Assembly (NCBI GenBank): GCA_024401225.1
Contig: JAKSLM010000015.1
Coordinates: forward strand, 1 to 54,706
Reading direction: 5' to 3'
DNA length: 54,706 nucleotides
Source of the DNA: Bacteroidaceae bacterium
GTDB lineage: Bacteria; Bacteroidota; Bacteroidia; Bacteroidales; Bacteroidaceae
Part shown: one piece after another, positions 42,976 through 52,049 of the stretch
Numbering within the stretch: position 1 is the stretch's first letter
Layout of the letters: every line of letters begins with the position of its first letter
Program-made: the position numbers and the translations under genes
The notes under the pieces: generated by a model
The model's database searches: none
What the model was told of the DNA's origin: nothing
What the model saw: the letters and a program-made list of their open reading frames with translations, nothing else

Positions 42976-43851
42976 ATGAATAAGATACACGGACACATAG
43001 CCGCCATTGCGGTGGTTTGCGTATGGGGCACGACGTTTGTCAGCAGCAAGGTGCTGCTTGGCGCGGGATTGATGCCAGCCGAGATATTCCTGATGCGATT
43101 TGTGATGGCTTACCTATGCCTTGCGTGCGTCTCGCACAGGAGGTGGCTGACACGCAGCGTGACTGATGAACTGACCATGATGGGGCTTGGCGTGATGGGC
43201 GGTTCGCTTTACTTCATGATGGAGAATATGGCATTGGTCTACTCGACTGCTGCCAATGTAAGTATATTGGTAAGTACCAGCCCGTTACTTACCGCCTTGC
43301 TCGTGTCGCTGTTCTATAAAAGCGAACGTATGAACGGCAAGCAGGTGCTGGGCAGTTTCGTTGCATTTATAGGTACTGTGCTTGTGATTCTGAATGGCCA
43401 GCTCGTGCTACATCTCAACCCTAAGGGCGACGTTCTTGCCTTTGCAGCCGCAGGCACCTGGGCTGTGTATTCGCTGCTGATGAAGCGAGTCATGGGGCGC
43501 TATCAGACCGACTTCATCACCCGCAAGGTGTTTGGCTACGGCGTGCTGAGCATCCTGCCATACTTCGCCCTTGTTCATCCTATGGATGTGCATCTTGCAC
43601 AGCTCATGCAGCCGAAGGTCATGCTCAATCTGCTCTTCCTCGGACTCATTGCTTCCACCTGCGCCTACATGGCATGGAACTGGGCCATGCAAAAGCTTGG
43701 TGCTGTGAAGGCTACGAACTATATCTACATGCAGACTATTGTGACTCTTATTGCTGGCGCCGTGATACTTGGCGAACGCATCACGGTGATGGGGCTCTGC
43801 GGTATGGTAATCCTCATCGTGGGCATGGTAAGAGCCTTGAAAAAGGGTTAG
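42976..43851 (+). CDS. EamA-family (DMT) transporter
   Basis: The 291-residue protein (start MNKIHGH) has ten predicted membrane helices in two EamA repeats, opening with IAAIAVVCVWGTTFVSSKVLL and with the second repeat starting at GDVLAFAAAGTWAVYSLLMK. Members export metabolites or amino acids; the substrate cannot be told. It is monocistronic. A weak 5-bp hairpin (ATCAC-TTTT-GTGAT, 43886-43899) follows. Confidence 0.9.
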   Translation: MNKIHGHIAAIAVVCVWGTTFVSSKVLLGAGLMPAEIFLMRFVMAYLCLACVSHRRWLTRSVTDELTMMGLGVMGGSLYFMMENMALVYSTAANVSILVSTSPLLTALLVSLFYKSERMNGKQVLGSFVAFIGTVLVILNGQLVLHLNPKGDVLAFAAAGTWAVYSLLMKRVMGRYQTDFITRKVFGYGVLSILPYFALVHPMDVHLAQLMQPKVMLNLLFLGLIASTCAYMAWNWAMQKLGAVKATNYIYMQTIVTLIAGAVILGERITVMGLCGMVILIVGMVRALKKG

Positions 43852-43929
43852 GAAACGCCTGCAATTGTTGCACTTTGACAGAAAAATCACTTTTGTGATA
43901 CCTATTTAGTCGCTTTTTTGCCTTTTTTG

Positions 43930-43960
43930 TTTGGTATCTCTATTCAAAGATGTATCTTTG
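43930..43960 (+). promoter_or_regulatory. Promoter of the lysine-rich protein gene
   Basis: TTTG (43930-43933) and TATCTTTG (43953-43960) are separated by 19 bp, a full match to -33/-7. The ATG at 43978 follows 17 bp later. Confidence 0.7.
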
Positions 43961-43977
43961 CACGATGTAACTCAAAA

Positions 43978-44748
43978 ATGAAAATGAAAAGAATAGCCAT
44001 CATCATAGTAATGCTGATCTGTACTTTGTGCACGTTTGCCGTAAATGCCTCAAGCGCTGTCAATGTGCAGGAGGATACTGTGCAGACACGTCTGAAAAAC
44101 CAGATCAAAGATGCAAAGGAAAGGGTAAAGGCTGCGAAGCGCAACCTTAGCACCGAGGAAAAGTCGCTGCGCCAGCTGACCCGCGACCTTGAGCGTGCAA
44201 AGCGCCAGGCACAAAAGGAGAAGCTGGCAGAGAAGAAGGCGCGTGCCAAGGGAAAGGCTTACGTGTCGCCAGCGCAGAAGGACGCCAAGAAGAAGGCTGA
44301 AGCTGCCAAGCGCATGAAAGATGCGGAAAAGGCTGCCAAGGCTAAGGTCGAAGAGGCAAAGAACGATTCGATCGAGAAGGCAGAGTCTGCCAAGACCAAG
44401 CTTGCCGAGCGCGAGGCTAAGGCAAAGGAACGTGAAGAGCTGAAGCAGTCGAAGAAGGCACAGGCTGAACGCGCTAAGGCACGACAGGAAGCGCAGAAGG
44501 CTGCTGAAAAAGCAGAGAAGGCCGAAAAGTCTGAGAAGAAGGTTGCCGATGCCGATAAGAAGGAAGCCGAAAAGAAAGTCGACAAGAAGGTTGAAGCCGA
44601 AAAGAAAGCTTCAAAGGATAAGAAAGAAACTGAAGAAACCAAGAAGCCCGAAGAACCAAAGAAGAAGGTGGCCAGCATCCGCGACCGCAAGATGAAGGAA
44701 CGTGCTGAGGAAAAGGCGAAGAGCAACAAGGATAAGGACTCAGAATAA
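43978..44748 (+). CDS. Exported Lys/Ala/Glu-rich coiled-coil protein
   Basis: The start at 43978 (MKMKRIAI) is set by the promoter just upstream, giving 256 residues. A signal peptide (about 1-24) precedes TVQTRLKNQIKDAKERVKAAK, and from there the protein is nearly all Lys, Ala and Glu in heptad-like order to the end (TolA-like composition). No enzymatic domain is seen. It probably forms a long periplasmic helix, perhaps tethering or spanning. It sits 50 bp before a sensor kinase gene on the same strand. Confidence 0.75.
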   Translation: MKMKRIAIIIVMLICTLCTFAVNASSAVNVQEDTVQTRLKNQIKDAKERVKAAKRNLSTEEKSLRQLTRDLERAKRQAQKEKLAEKKARAKGKAYVSPAQKDAKKKAEAAKRMKDAEKAAKAKVEEAKNDSIEKAESAKTKLAEREAKAKEREELKQSKKAQAERAKARQEAQKAAEKAEKAEKSEKKVADADKKEAEKKVDKKVEAEKKASKDKKETEETKKPEEPKKKVASIRDRKMKERAEEKAKSNKDKDSE

Positions 44749-44798
44749 AACAACGCAATAACACATATTACAGCACAATAGAACTTAACCGATCTGTT

Positions 44799-47033
44799 AT
44801 GAAAAGATACATAAGCATCATATTGTTATGGATTGCCATTACGGTATCCCTGTTTGCAGAAGACGCCAATAAGGAGGTTCTTGTCATATGCCCTTATCGC
44901 CCTTCAGGCACATGGGGACAGTCCATTGTCTCGCCTATACTTGCTATTGAGGAGGGCAGAAGCGATCTTCGATTCTCATGCTCCGTGATCCGCAACTCAT
45001 CGATGGAGAGCGTTGAGGACTATCATCTTCAGGTTGAGGCTATCGTGGGAAGGTTTGCTACCCACAAGCCTAATATGGTTGTCATCTACGGACCGGGCAA
45101 CTATCGCGTGGCAGAGGTACTGAATAAGAAATGGAAGAATATACCTATACTCCTCATCGGAGAGTTGGACTATGTGTGCGATATTGAATATGTAGTAGAC
45201 TCCATAGCTCGTCCTGAAGCTACCCGAATGCCGATGGAGTCGTTCATTAACGACAAGAACGTAGCCTTGCTCCACACTCCTGTGTTCTGCGATGAGACGC
45301 TCGACTTCATCAACTCCATGTCGCCAAACCTCAGCGAACTGGTGTTCGTAGGAGGCGAAGAGTTCGTGAGCCGCGAGATACAGCTCATGATGCAGCGTGT
45401 GACAGAGAAGAGCGGCATCACCTTCACCCCATTCCTTGCGAATGCAACTCCATTCTCGAATGTAGAGAAATACATCAAAAAGATGGATGTCAGGAAGACA
45501 TCCGTACTATACTGCAATTGGCACCGAAAGCATGGTACCGATGCTACTGCCCCTTCCGAAGGAGGCATCCGTGGAGTGCAGGCAGCTGGTCCAACTTACA
45601 ATATTTATTATACCAACATGGCGTTCGATACGGACGTGGTAGGTTATGTGTCGTACGACTACAATCAGTATGTCAATCAGGCAAAGCGCATCATACTTGA
45701 AGTGCTCGATGGCAAAACACAGCCTCGCGACCTTGGCATCGTAACCGTGCGCCGCGACCATCCTGTGGTAAACGAAAGAGCCATGCTACGCTACGGACTT
45801 GATGAGAGTCTCATACCAAGCAATGTGACCGTTGTCAATCAGAAACCTACATTCTGGTCGCGATACATGCTCTGGATCTTCCTGCTTGCTGTGGCTGCTC
45901 TTTCCGGTCTCTCAGCATTCTTCTACTATCTGTATCAGCGACAGTTGCAGTTGCATCGCACCAGCTCGCGCTACAATCTGCTTGTCGACAATGCTCCGTT
46001 CGAGTTCAGCAAGGCACAGCTCATCTTCGATGCCGAAGGACAGATAAAGGACTTGATTGTCACAAAGGCGAACAAGCGCATGAGTTCCCGTCTCCAGAAG
46101 AGGGGACTTGTGGTAGGCGCGAAGACTATCCTTGAGGAATATCCTTTGTCAGGTCCTGTGTATATTGAAAACCTGAACAAGGGACGCAATGCACAGATGT
46201 CGACCATGCGTTTCACTTCTGAGATCAAGGAGTTTGGACTCTTTTACGAGACGCTTGTCCTCTTCGATGGTCCGGACTTCATTCATACATTTGCCATCAA
46301 CGTAACCCAGCAGGTGATGGCACAGAAGATGATTGAGGAGGCAAAGGAAAAGGCAGAGAAGAGCGACCTCATCAAGACTCAGTTTATTCAGAACATGAGC
46401 CATGAGATCCGCACTCCGATGAATGCTATCGTAGGCTTTGCCCAGTTGCTCAGCTTGCCGGATGGATTCAACACCGAGGACGAGAAGCGTGAGTATAGCG
46501 AATACATCATGAACAACGCCGAGATACTCGTCATGCTCATCGACGACATCCTTGATGTGACCGACATGGAGCATGGCAACTTCAACATCGCGCTTCAGGA
46601 TGTCAACATCAACCAGGTGTGCCAGAAGGCATTGAAGTCGGTTGAGCATCGCGTAGCACCAGGAGTTGAACTCTCGTTCCACACCGACCTGGATGAAGGC
46701 GCTCTTTGCCAGACGGACCCAAAGCGCGTGCAGCAGGTGCTCATAAACTTCCTCTCCAATGCCTGCAAGCATACGGAGAAGGGTGAGATACGACTTGAGT
46801 GCTCCACTACTGAAAATCCGGGCCACATCACCTTGTCAGTCGCCGATACTGGTCCAGGTGTGCCTCCTGAGATGGCTGACAACATCTTCGAGCGCTTCAC
46901 GAAGCTCAACAGCTTCAAGCAGGGTAGCGGACTGGGTCTCAACATCTGCAAGGGCATTGCTGAGAAGCTCAATGCCCAGGTGATGCTTGACACGTCCTAC
47001 ACCGATGGCGCACGTTTCGTATTCATCATTTAA
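44799..47033 (+). CDS. Sensor histidine kinase with ABC-substrate-binding-like periplasmic domain
   Basis: The 744-residue protein has a signal/anchor (1-20) and a periplasmic region (about 22-350) resembling ABC-transporter substrate-binding proteins of the TrpX kind (VLVICPYRPSGTWGQS; NMVVIYGPGNYRVAEVL). A membrane helix (about 354-378) and a PAS-like linker follow. The HisKA domain has His535 (MSHEIRTPMNAI); the ATPase domain has NFLSNACKHTEKG, VADTGPGVPP and GSGLGLNICKG. No receiver domain follows and no response regulator gene is adjacent. The ligand is unknown. Confidence 0.92.
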   Translation: MKRYISIILLWIAITVSLFAEDANKEVLVICPYRPSGTWGQSIVSPILAIEEGRSDLRFSCSVIRNSSMESVEDYHLQVEAIVGRFATHKPNMVVIYGPGNYRVAEVLNKKWKNIPILLIGELDYVCDIEYVVDSIARPEATRMPMESFINDKNVALLHTPVFCDETLDFINSMSPNLSELVFVGGEEFVSREIQLMMQRVTEKSGITFTPFLANATPFSNVEKYIKKMDVRKTSVLYCNWHRKHGTDATAPSEGGIRGVQAAGPTYNIYYTNMAFDTDVVGYVSYDYNQYVNQAKRIILEVLDGKTQPRDLGIVTVRRDHPVVNERAMLRYGLDESLIPSNVTVVNQKPTFWSRYMLWIFLLAVAALSGLSAFFYYLYQRQLQLHRTSSRYNLLVDNAPFEFSKAQLIFDAEGQIKDLIVTKANKRMSSRLQKRGLVVGAKTILEEYPLSGPVYIENLNKGRNAQMSTMRFTSEIKEFGLFYETLVLFDGPDFIHTFAINVTQQVMAQKMIEEAKEKAEKSDLIKTQFIQNMSHEIRTPMNAIVGFAQLLSLPDGFNTEDEKREYSEYIMNNAEILVMLIDDILDVTDMEHGNFNIALQDVNINQVCQKALKSVEHRVAPGVELSFHTDLDEGALCQTDPKRVQQVLINFLSNACKHTEKGEIRLECSTTENPGHITLSVADTGPGVPPEMADNIFERFTKLNSFKQGSGLGLNICKGIAEKLNAQVMLDTSYTDGARFVFII

Positions 47034-47046
47034 GAGATAAAAAAAC

Positions 47047-47124
47047 GCCTTGCAAGGAGTAAGCGAAATCCTTGCAAGGAAAAGGCAAACTCCTTGCAAG
47101 GAATTGATGAAGTCCTTGCAAGGA
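47047..47124. repeat. Array B: four TCCTTGCAAGGA palindromes at 22-bp spacing
   Basis: CCTTGCAAGG cores start at 47048, 47070, 47092 and 47114, each exactly 22 bp apart, with unrelated 10-12-bp spacers. The first copy lacks the leading T. The array begins 12 bp after the kinase stop, ends with AGTTTTT, and lies between convergent genes. It can fold as two 12-bp hairpins in RNA from either strand. Confidence 0.9.
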
Positions 47125-47141
47125 GTTTTTCTTGTTTATGC

Positions 47142-47187
47142 AATAGCTTTAAGTTTGTGTAATAGCTTTATGCTTATGCGATAGTTT
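47142..47187. repeat. Degenerate 19-bp tandem repeat
   Basis: AATAGCTTTA units start at 47142 and 47161, with a third degenerate copy (GATAGTTTT) at 47180, all 19 bp apart. It directly follows array B and ends at the stop codon of the leftward gene. Confidence 0.6.
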
Positions 47188-47188
47188 T

Positions 47189-48040
47189 TTAGAAGTCATC
47201 ATCGCCAACTGCAAAGGCAATCGTGATGGCTAGCTTATCCTGTCGAGTCTTGCGACCATCGTAGAAATTGTGGTTCGTGAGACCGCGCGAGTACGTAAAG
47301 CTTACCATGAAGGCATCGAAGCGAAGGTTGGCTCCTATCTCGGCCTGTACGTTCATGTGGCGAGGCCACTCATTGCGTCCGTATGTCTGATATTCGCGAG
47401 GACCGAAGTAGTATCTGTCACCATCGTAATCGTAGGCATAGTGTCCGTACTCGCGATATTCGCCGTAGATGGCCCAGTTGAATCCCAAACCTCCGTAGAG
47501 CATGAGCGATGAACGGGTTGAGAATGGCAGGCGGTACATGAGGTGAGCTGGGAGGTAGAGGTTGTGCTCGTAGAACTTGTCCCATCCCATCTCCTTCACT
47601 CCGCTGGCCTCAGATATGTAACCTTCGTACAGCAGACCGGTGTGCAGACCTCCGCCCCATGTGAAGCAAGGCTGATAGATCAGACCCACCTGGAATCCGT
47701 GAAGGCGCTTGTTCTCCTGGCCCCACAGGTTCTCCTTCCATGTGTAGTTATCGAATTCGGTGGTCCAAACCTTGTTTACGTAACCTATCTGAAGACCGAG
47801 TTCTGCATCCGAATGGCCTCCGTTGAAGAGGGTGGTCGAATTGCGATTGGAGTTAGGGTAGCTGAATGTGGCATGGTTGCGCTCACGGTTGTATGTGCCC
47901 TGACCGTACTGTCCGCTGTTGCTCTGACTCTGGTTTATTTCACCTTGATTGTAGCCACCTCCTGTTTGCCAGTCATCGTTCTGGGCAAATGCGCTCGAGG
48001 CTGTGAGGATGGAAAGAAGTAATATGCAAATATGTTTCAT
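47189..48040 (-). CDS. Outer-membrane beta-barrel protein
   Basis: The 283-residue protein has a signal peptide (1-19, ending AFA). A low-complexity Gly/Asn/Gln/Ser linker (about 26-55) precedes AELGLQIGYVNKVWTTEFDNYT and further amphipathic strands (GLHTGLLYEGYISE; YGGLGFNWAIYGEY; VSFTYSRGLTNHN), ending in LAITIAFAVGDDDF. It is an OmpA-barrel/porin-like protein of unknown cargo. It is convergent with the histidine kinase gene. Confidence 0.82.
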   Translation of the reverse strand: MKHICILLLSILTASSAFAQNDDWQTGGGYNQGEINQSQSNSGQYGQGTYNRERNHATFSYPNSNRNSTTLFNGGHSDAELGLQIGYVNKVWTTEFDNYTWKENLWGQENKRLHGFQVGLIYQPCFTWGGGLHTGLLYEGYISEASGVKEMGWDKFYEHNLYLPAHLMYRLPFSTRSSLMLYGGLGFNWAIYGEYREYGHYAYDYDGDRYYFGPREYQTYGRNEWPRHMNVQAEIGANLRFDAFMVSFTYSRGLTNHNFYDGRKTRQDKLAITIAFAVGDDDF

Positions 48041-48115
48041 AATGTGGTATATGATTAGTGATGTTCAACGCACGGATTGGATTGCCATTGCAACCCCTGA
48101 ACTGTTTCTGTTTTG

Positions 48116-48123
48116 CAAAGATA
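48116..48123 (-). promoter_or_regulatory. -7 promoter element of the beta-barrel gene
   Basis: On the minus strand this reads TATCTTTG, about 75 bp before the ATG at 48040. ATTG at 48144-48147 with a 20-bp spacer is a possible -33. Confidence 0.6.
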
Positions 48124-48225
48124 GTGCAAAAGTCCAGAGGCTGCAATGGGAATTGTCCTATGCGTTGGGGTAAGTTGCCTAATTGTGTGGGGATTTGCCT
48201 ACACGCAGGCGACTCATCCTGTCAC

Positions 48226-48348
48226 TTAGTCTTCAAAATCGAAGTGGTCAAGCTTCTTGCCGCACTTGTCACAGAACACGTCGTGCTTGTGGATTACGCC
48301 ACCGCAATCGTTGCAGCGGTAGGTGCGCTCTTCTTTCTTCTCTTCCAT
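48226..48348 (-). CDS. 40-residue zinc-ribbon protein
   Basis: The minus strand from ATG at 48348 to TAA at 48226 encodes 40 residues starting MEEKKEERTYRCNDCGG. Two CxxC knuckles (Cys12/Cys15 and Cys26/Cys29) form a zinc ribbon, with an acidic end (HFDFED). Its codon use matches the neighbours and the spacing of the knuckles is typical. It starts 32 bp after the GH97 stop and is probably co-transcribed with it. No specific function is known. Confidence 0.8.
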   Translation of the reverse strand: MEEKKEERTYRCNDCGGVIHKHDVFCDKCGKKLDHFDFED

Positions 48349-48380
48349 AATGCGTTTCTCCTTATTATATTAATATGGTA

Positions 48381-50408
48381 TTACTTTACGATTACGAAAC
48401 CACCCTGATCGGCCATGGTGATAGTCACAGCAGCAGGGTTCTTCACCTTCAGGGATGTGTGCTGTGGTTCGCGGCTCTTCATGTTGTCGCTGTAGAGGCA
48501 TACCTCATCACCCTTGCTCAGCATAGGGAGGTTGAGCTTGAGAGTGAGCGCACGGCCTGTGGCGTTGTTGCCGGCGATGTACCACAAATTGCCCGAACGG
48601 CGAGCCACGATGGCATACTTGCCTGGGTAGCCGTCGATGTATACAGTCTCATCCCATGTGGTTGGCACGCTGCGGAGGAAGTCCATGCAGAGCTTAGGAG
48701 CAGGAGCACCCTCAGCATTGTAGTCCTTCACGTTGCCCTCATCGCCGAGGTTCTCTGGTGTGATGGCGAAGTTCTGTACTGGGTTCTGGAAGAGCACGCA
48801 GGTAGCAAGCTCGTGTACATCGGTAGTGCGGCGAGTGTTGCCTCCCTTGTTACCGCGATTGATGTGGCGGTTCATGAAGCATCCACCAAACTCCATGCAG
48901 CCTATGGCATTACGGATGAATGGGTGGGTTGCTGCGTCCTTAGCCTCCTTGTCGGCTGCTCCCTGAGTGAAGTATATGTTCTCGGATGCAAGCACAGCCT
49001 CCGAACCAACGTAATTAGGATACATGCGCTCCCATCCACGTGGGATAGTGCAACCGTGGAAGATGACCATCAGACCATTGTCGTTTGCATCGCTGAGGAT
49101 GGCCTCATAGAGGCGCATGGTCTCTTGCTTGTCACCTCCGAAGAAGTCGACCTTGATACCCTTCACGCCGAGCTTCTTCATCCAGCGCATCACCTTCTTG
49201 CGCTCGATAGGGTTGTCCATCTTGTTGATAGGTCCCTGCTCGATGTCGTTCCAGTAGCCGCTTGAGCTCCACCAGAGGAACACATCTACTCCCATGCCCT
49301 GAACGGTCTTTACGAACTCCTCCATCTTCTCGTAGCCAATGTTGTTGTCCCACCAGTTGTCGATGAGCATGTACTCATAGCCCATAGCCTTTGAGAGTTT
49401 GGCATACTCGAGGAGGTCCTTGGTATTGATGGAGTTGTCCTGCCATACGATCCATGACCATGTGCCCTTACCATACTTATACTGCTGCGAAGCCTCGTAG
49501 CGTGGTTCTACAAAGTCCCAAGGGATGGTAGTCTCCACGATTGGCTTGAGCGAAGTGCCAACGGTGATGGTGCGCCAAGGAGTGTAGTTAGGGAGCTTCA
49601 TGGCTGGTTCGATGGTTCCGTTGCCGCCATTCTCCTCTGGCATAGGGAACTCGATGGTGTAGAGTCCATCGCCCTTCATGTCCGAGAGGCGCGAACCGCA
49701 GTATCGGCTATCAACATCGGTCTCCGATACGAGTACCCATCCGTCCTTATCGTTCTTATCAAGTGCATTCACGTGGAAGAGTGCTGGGAATGTGTATCCA
49801 TGTCCGTACTGACTCTTGCTGGTCATAGGTTCATCATACTTGTATTCTTCCTCATACGAAGGTTTTGTGCCTTTCCATCCTATCATGGCATGGCTCTGAG
49901 GAGTGAGGAAGGTAGTTGTCTGATGTGGGAAATCGAAACCTGTAGCCTCCTTCATGATGCGGATGGAGAACTTCTTTCCGTTCTGACGGCTTGGCTGGTT
50001 TTCGATGCAGTAGCGGAATGCAACGTCGTTGTTCTTCACTACGAAGTGGATGTCAAACTTGTTGCCATTCTTGTTCTTGAGGTGTATGTCTCTCCAGTTG
50101 AATTCAACGTTGATGTCGCTGTACTTCGAGCGATCCATCTTGTAGCTCGCTTTGAAAACACCATCGTTGTTTGCTGTTGTCGACTCGAAAGTGATGCCCT
50201 GGGTGTAGTCGCCATTGTCTGCAACAAATCCCAGCGGACTGTAGTCGAGCATCTGCTTTCCATCGTAGATGACCTCGTACATAGGCTTCGTGTCCTTGAT
50301 GTCGAAGTTTACCACAAGTTTTCCGTCCGGACTGCTGACGGAAGCGGTCTGTGCATTCATACCAAGCGAAGCAAGGAGTGATGCAAGGATGATTAGGTTC
50401 TTTTTCAT
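48381..50408 (-). CDS. GH97 glycoside hydrolase (alpha-glucosidase/alpha-galactosidase family)
   Basis: The 675-residue protein has a signal peptide (1-19). A beta-sandwich N-terminal domain (SVSSPDGKLVVNFDIKD, SPLGFVADNGDY) and the (beta/alpha)8 barrel (WSWIVWQDNSIN; YMLIDNWWDNN) follow. Asp421 in GIKVDFFGG and Glu470 (YVGSEAV) are the likely catalytic pair. An Asp in this barrel position is the retaining form of GH97 rather than the two-Glu inverting SusB form, so alpha-galactosidase or a similar activity is possible. A C-terminal beta domain ends in ITMADQGGFVIVK. Confidence 0.92.
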   Translation of the reverse strand: MKKNLIILASLLASLGMNAQTASVSSPDGKLVVNFDIKDTKPMYEVIYDGKQMLDYSPLGFVADNGDYTQGITFESTTANNDGVFKASYKMDRSKYSDINVEFNWRDIHLKNKNGNKFDIHFVVKNNDVAFRYCIENQPSRQNGKKFSIRIMKEATGFDFPHQTTTFLTPQSHAMIGWKGTKPSYEEEYKYDEPMTSKSQYGHGYTFPALFHVNALDKNDKDGWVLVSETDVDSRYCGSRLSDMKGDGLYTIEFPMPEENGGNGTIEPAMKLPNYTPWRTITVGTSLKPIVETTIPWDFVEPRYEASQQYKYGKGTWSWIVWQDNSINTKDLLEYAKLSKAMGYEYMLIDNWWDNNIGYEKMEEFVKTVQGMGVDVFLWWSSSGYWNDIEQGPINKMDNPIERKKVMRWMKKLGVKGIKVDFFGGDKQETMRLYEAILSDANDNGLMVIFHGCTIPRGWERMYPNYVGSEAVLASENIYFTQGAADKEAKDAATHPFIRNAIGCMEFGGCFMNRHINRGNKGGNTRRTTDVHELATCVLFQNPVQNFAITPENLGDEGNVKDYNAEGAPAPKLCMDFLRSVPTTWDETVYIDGYPGKYAIVARRSGNLWYIAGNNATGRALTLKLNLPMLSKGDEVCLYSDNMKSREPQHTSLKVKNPAAVTITMADQGGFVIVK

Positions 50409-50464
50409 GTTAAGTATATTAATAATTAAGTTTTTTCTCTTATAGCAGGTATTAGGCCGTTCTT

Positions 50465-52042
50465 TTAGAACTGGAAGTAGATGAATGGCTGAACATCGGA
50501 CGACTTAATCTGTATCACAATCCAGATCACCACAACGATCAGCACCGCCTGGATAGGCAGCGGAAGGAGTGTTACCGCACGGCGAGTGTGGCTGAACCAT
50601 GATGAAGGGATGAAGTGAAGCAGGTAGCCAAGCACCATGAGAAAGGCTACGCCCCAGTATGAGCTTACCCACTGGCCCAGCACTCCGGCATGGAACTGGG
50701 TGAAGATCTGCGTGAACACCTCGCTTGCTATCTGGAACGACGATGCGCGGAACAGTACCCAGCAGGCTGCAGCCATGTGGAAGGTGATGAGTCCGCCCGT
50801 CAGGAGCACCGCCCAGTTCTTCTTCGGGTTTGGATTCTTCTTGCTTGCCATGTAGGTGAGAGGCGAGAGGGCAGGGCACACAGCGTGCCACATCTTATCA
50901 AGGCAGAGGAACAGTCCGTGCAAGCCTCCCCAGAGGATGAAGTTGAGCGAAGCTCCGTGCCAGAGGCCTCCGAGCAGCATGGTGAGCATGAGGTTGATGT
51001 ATTGGCGGATCTTGCCATGGCGATTACCTCCGAGCGATATGTAAAGGTAGTCTCTGAGCCACGATGAAAGCGAGATGTGCCAACGGCGCCAGAACTCTGT
51101 GATGGAGGTCGAGGTGTAAGGATTGTCAAAGTTCTTAGGGAACTGGAATCCAAGCAGCATGGCTATACCTATCGCCATGTCGGAGTAGCCCGAGAAGTCG
51201 CAGTATATCTGCAATGTGTAGCCGTAGACGGCAAGCAGGTTCTCAATGCCTGAGTAGAGGGTAGGCTGGTCGAACACTCGCTCCACGAAGTTTACGGATA
51301 TGTAGTCGCTTATCACAGCCTTCTTGAACAGACCGGCTATGATGAAGAAGATACCGTTGCCGAACATCGTGTCGGTCACGATGAGTCGCTGGCGAATCTG
51401 CGGTATGAAGTCCCTTGCTCGCACTATAGGTCCTGCCACAAGCTGAGGGAAGAAGCTTACGTAGAATGCGTAGTCGAGCAGGCGTTCGAGGGGCTTGATG
51501 TTGCCTCGGTACACATCGATGGTGTACGAGAGGCTCTGGAATGTGAAGAACGACACTCCTACAGGGAGGAAGATGTCAAGGTGCTTCCAGTCGGCAAACA
51601 TCATCGAGCCGAAGAAGTTGGTGTACTTGAAGTAACCGAGCAGCGAGAGGTCGATGAGCAACGATAGTGCAACGAGCATCTTTGCTCCGCCGCTCTTCTT
51701 TGCCTCAACTGTAGCTTCTGCATTCTCAGCACTTGCGGTTCCTGCATTCTTTACGCTTGCAGCAGCCTTATTGTTGAGCGATGCGATGCCCTTTGCGATG
51801 AAGTAGTCGCTGATGGTCACAAGTGCCAGAAGCATGAAGTAGATGCCGCTGCTCTTATAGTAGAAGTAGTAAGAGAACAGGGTGACGAACACTATGCGTG
51901 CTGTGTCGGCCTTGTGCAGAGCCCAGTATATGAGGCTGAATCCTAAAAACAGAAACAGGAAGATGCCTGATGAGAATATCATCGGGCTGCCTGGATCGTA
52001 TGTGAGAAGAGATAAAACTCTTGTGAAATCTATATCAAACAT
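50465..52042 (-). CDS. MBOAT family O-acyltransferase (AlgI/DltB type)
   Basis: The 525-residue multi-pass protein has the MBOAT core: PVGVSFFTFQSLSYTIDVYRG, SFFPQLVAGPIVRARDFIPQ, YCDFSGYSDMAIGIA, FWRRWHISLSSWLRDYLY and the invariant His in LLGGLWHGASLNFILWGG. An Ala/Lys-rich insert lies near 90-120. AlgI/PatA/DltB relatives pass acetyl or other acyl groups across the membrane to a polysaccharide or peptidoglycan. The two SGNH genes upstream in the same operon would be the periplasmic transferases. Confidence 0.93.
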   Translation of the reverse strand: MFDIDFTRVLSLLTYDPGSPMIFSSGIFLFLFLGFSLIYWALHKADTARIVFVTLFSYYFYYKSSGIYFMLLALVTISDYFIAKGIASLNNKAAASVKNAGTASAENAEATVEAKKSGGAKMLVALSLLIDLSLLGYFKYTNFFGSMMFADWKHLDIFLPVGVSFFTFQSLSYTIDVYRGNIKPLERLLDYAFYVSFFPQLVAGPIVRARDFIPQIRQRLIVTDTMFGNGIFFIIAGLFKKAVISDYISVNFVERVFDQPTLYSGIENLLAVYGYTLQIYCDFSGYSDMAIGIAMLLGFQFPKNFDNPYTSTSITEFWRRWHISLSSWLRDYLYISLGGNRHGKIRQYINLMLTMLLGGLWHGASLNFILWGGLHGLFLCLDKMWHAVCPALSPLTYMASKKNPNPKKNWAVLLTGGLITFHMAAACWVLFRASSFQIASEVFTQIFTQFHAGVLGQWVSSYWGVAFLMVLGYLLHFIPSSWFSHTRRAVTLLPLPIQAVLIVVVIWIVIQIKSSDVQPFIYFQF

Positions 52043-52049
52043 CTTTTTT

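Noticed and set aside
47047-47124. CRISPR array
   Set aside because: Repeat (12 bp) and spacers (about 10 bp) are far too short, the repeat is a perfect palindrome, and no cas gene is present.
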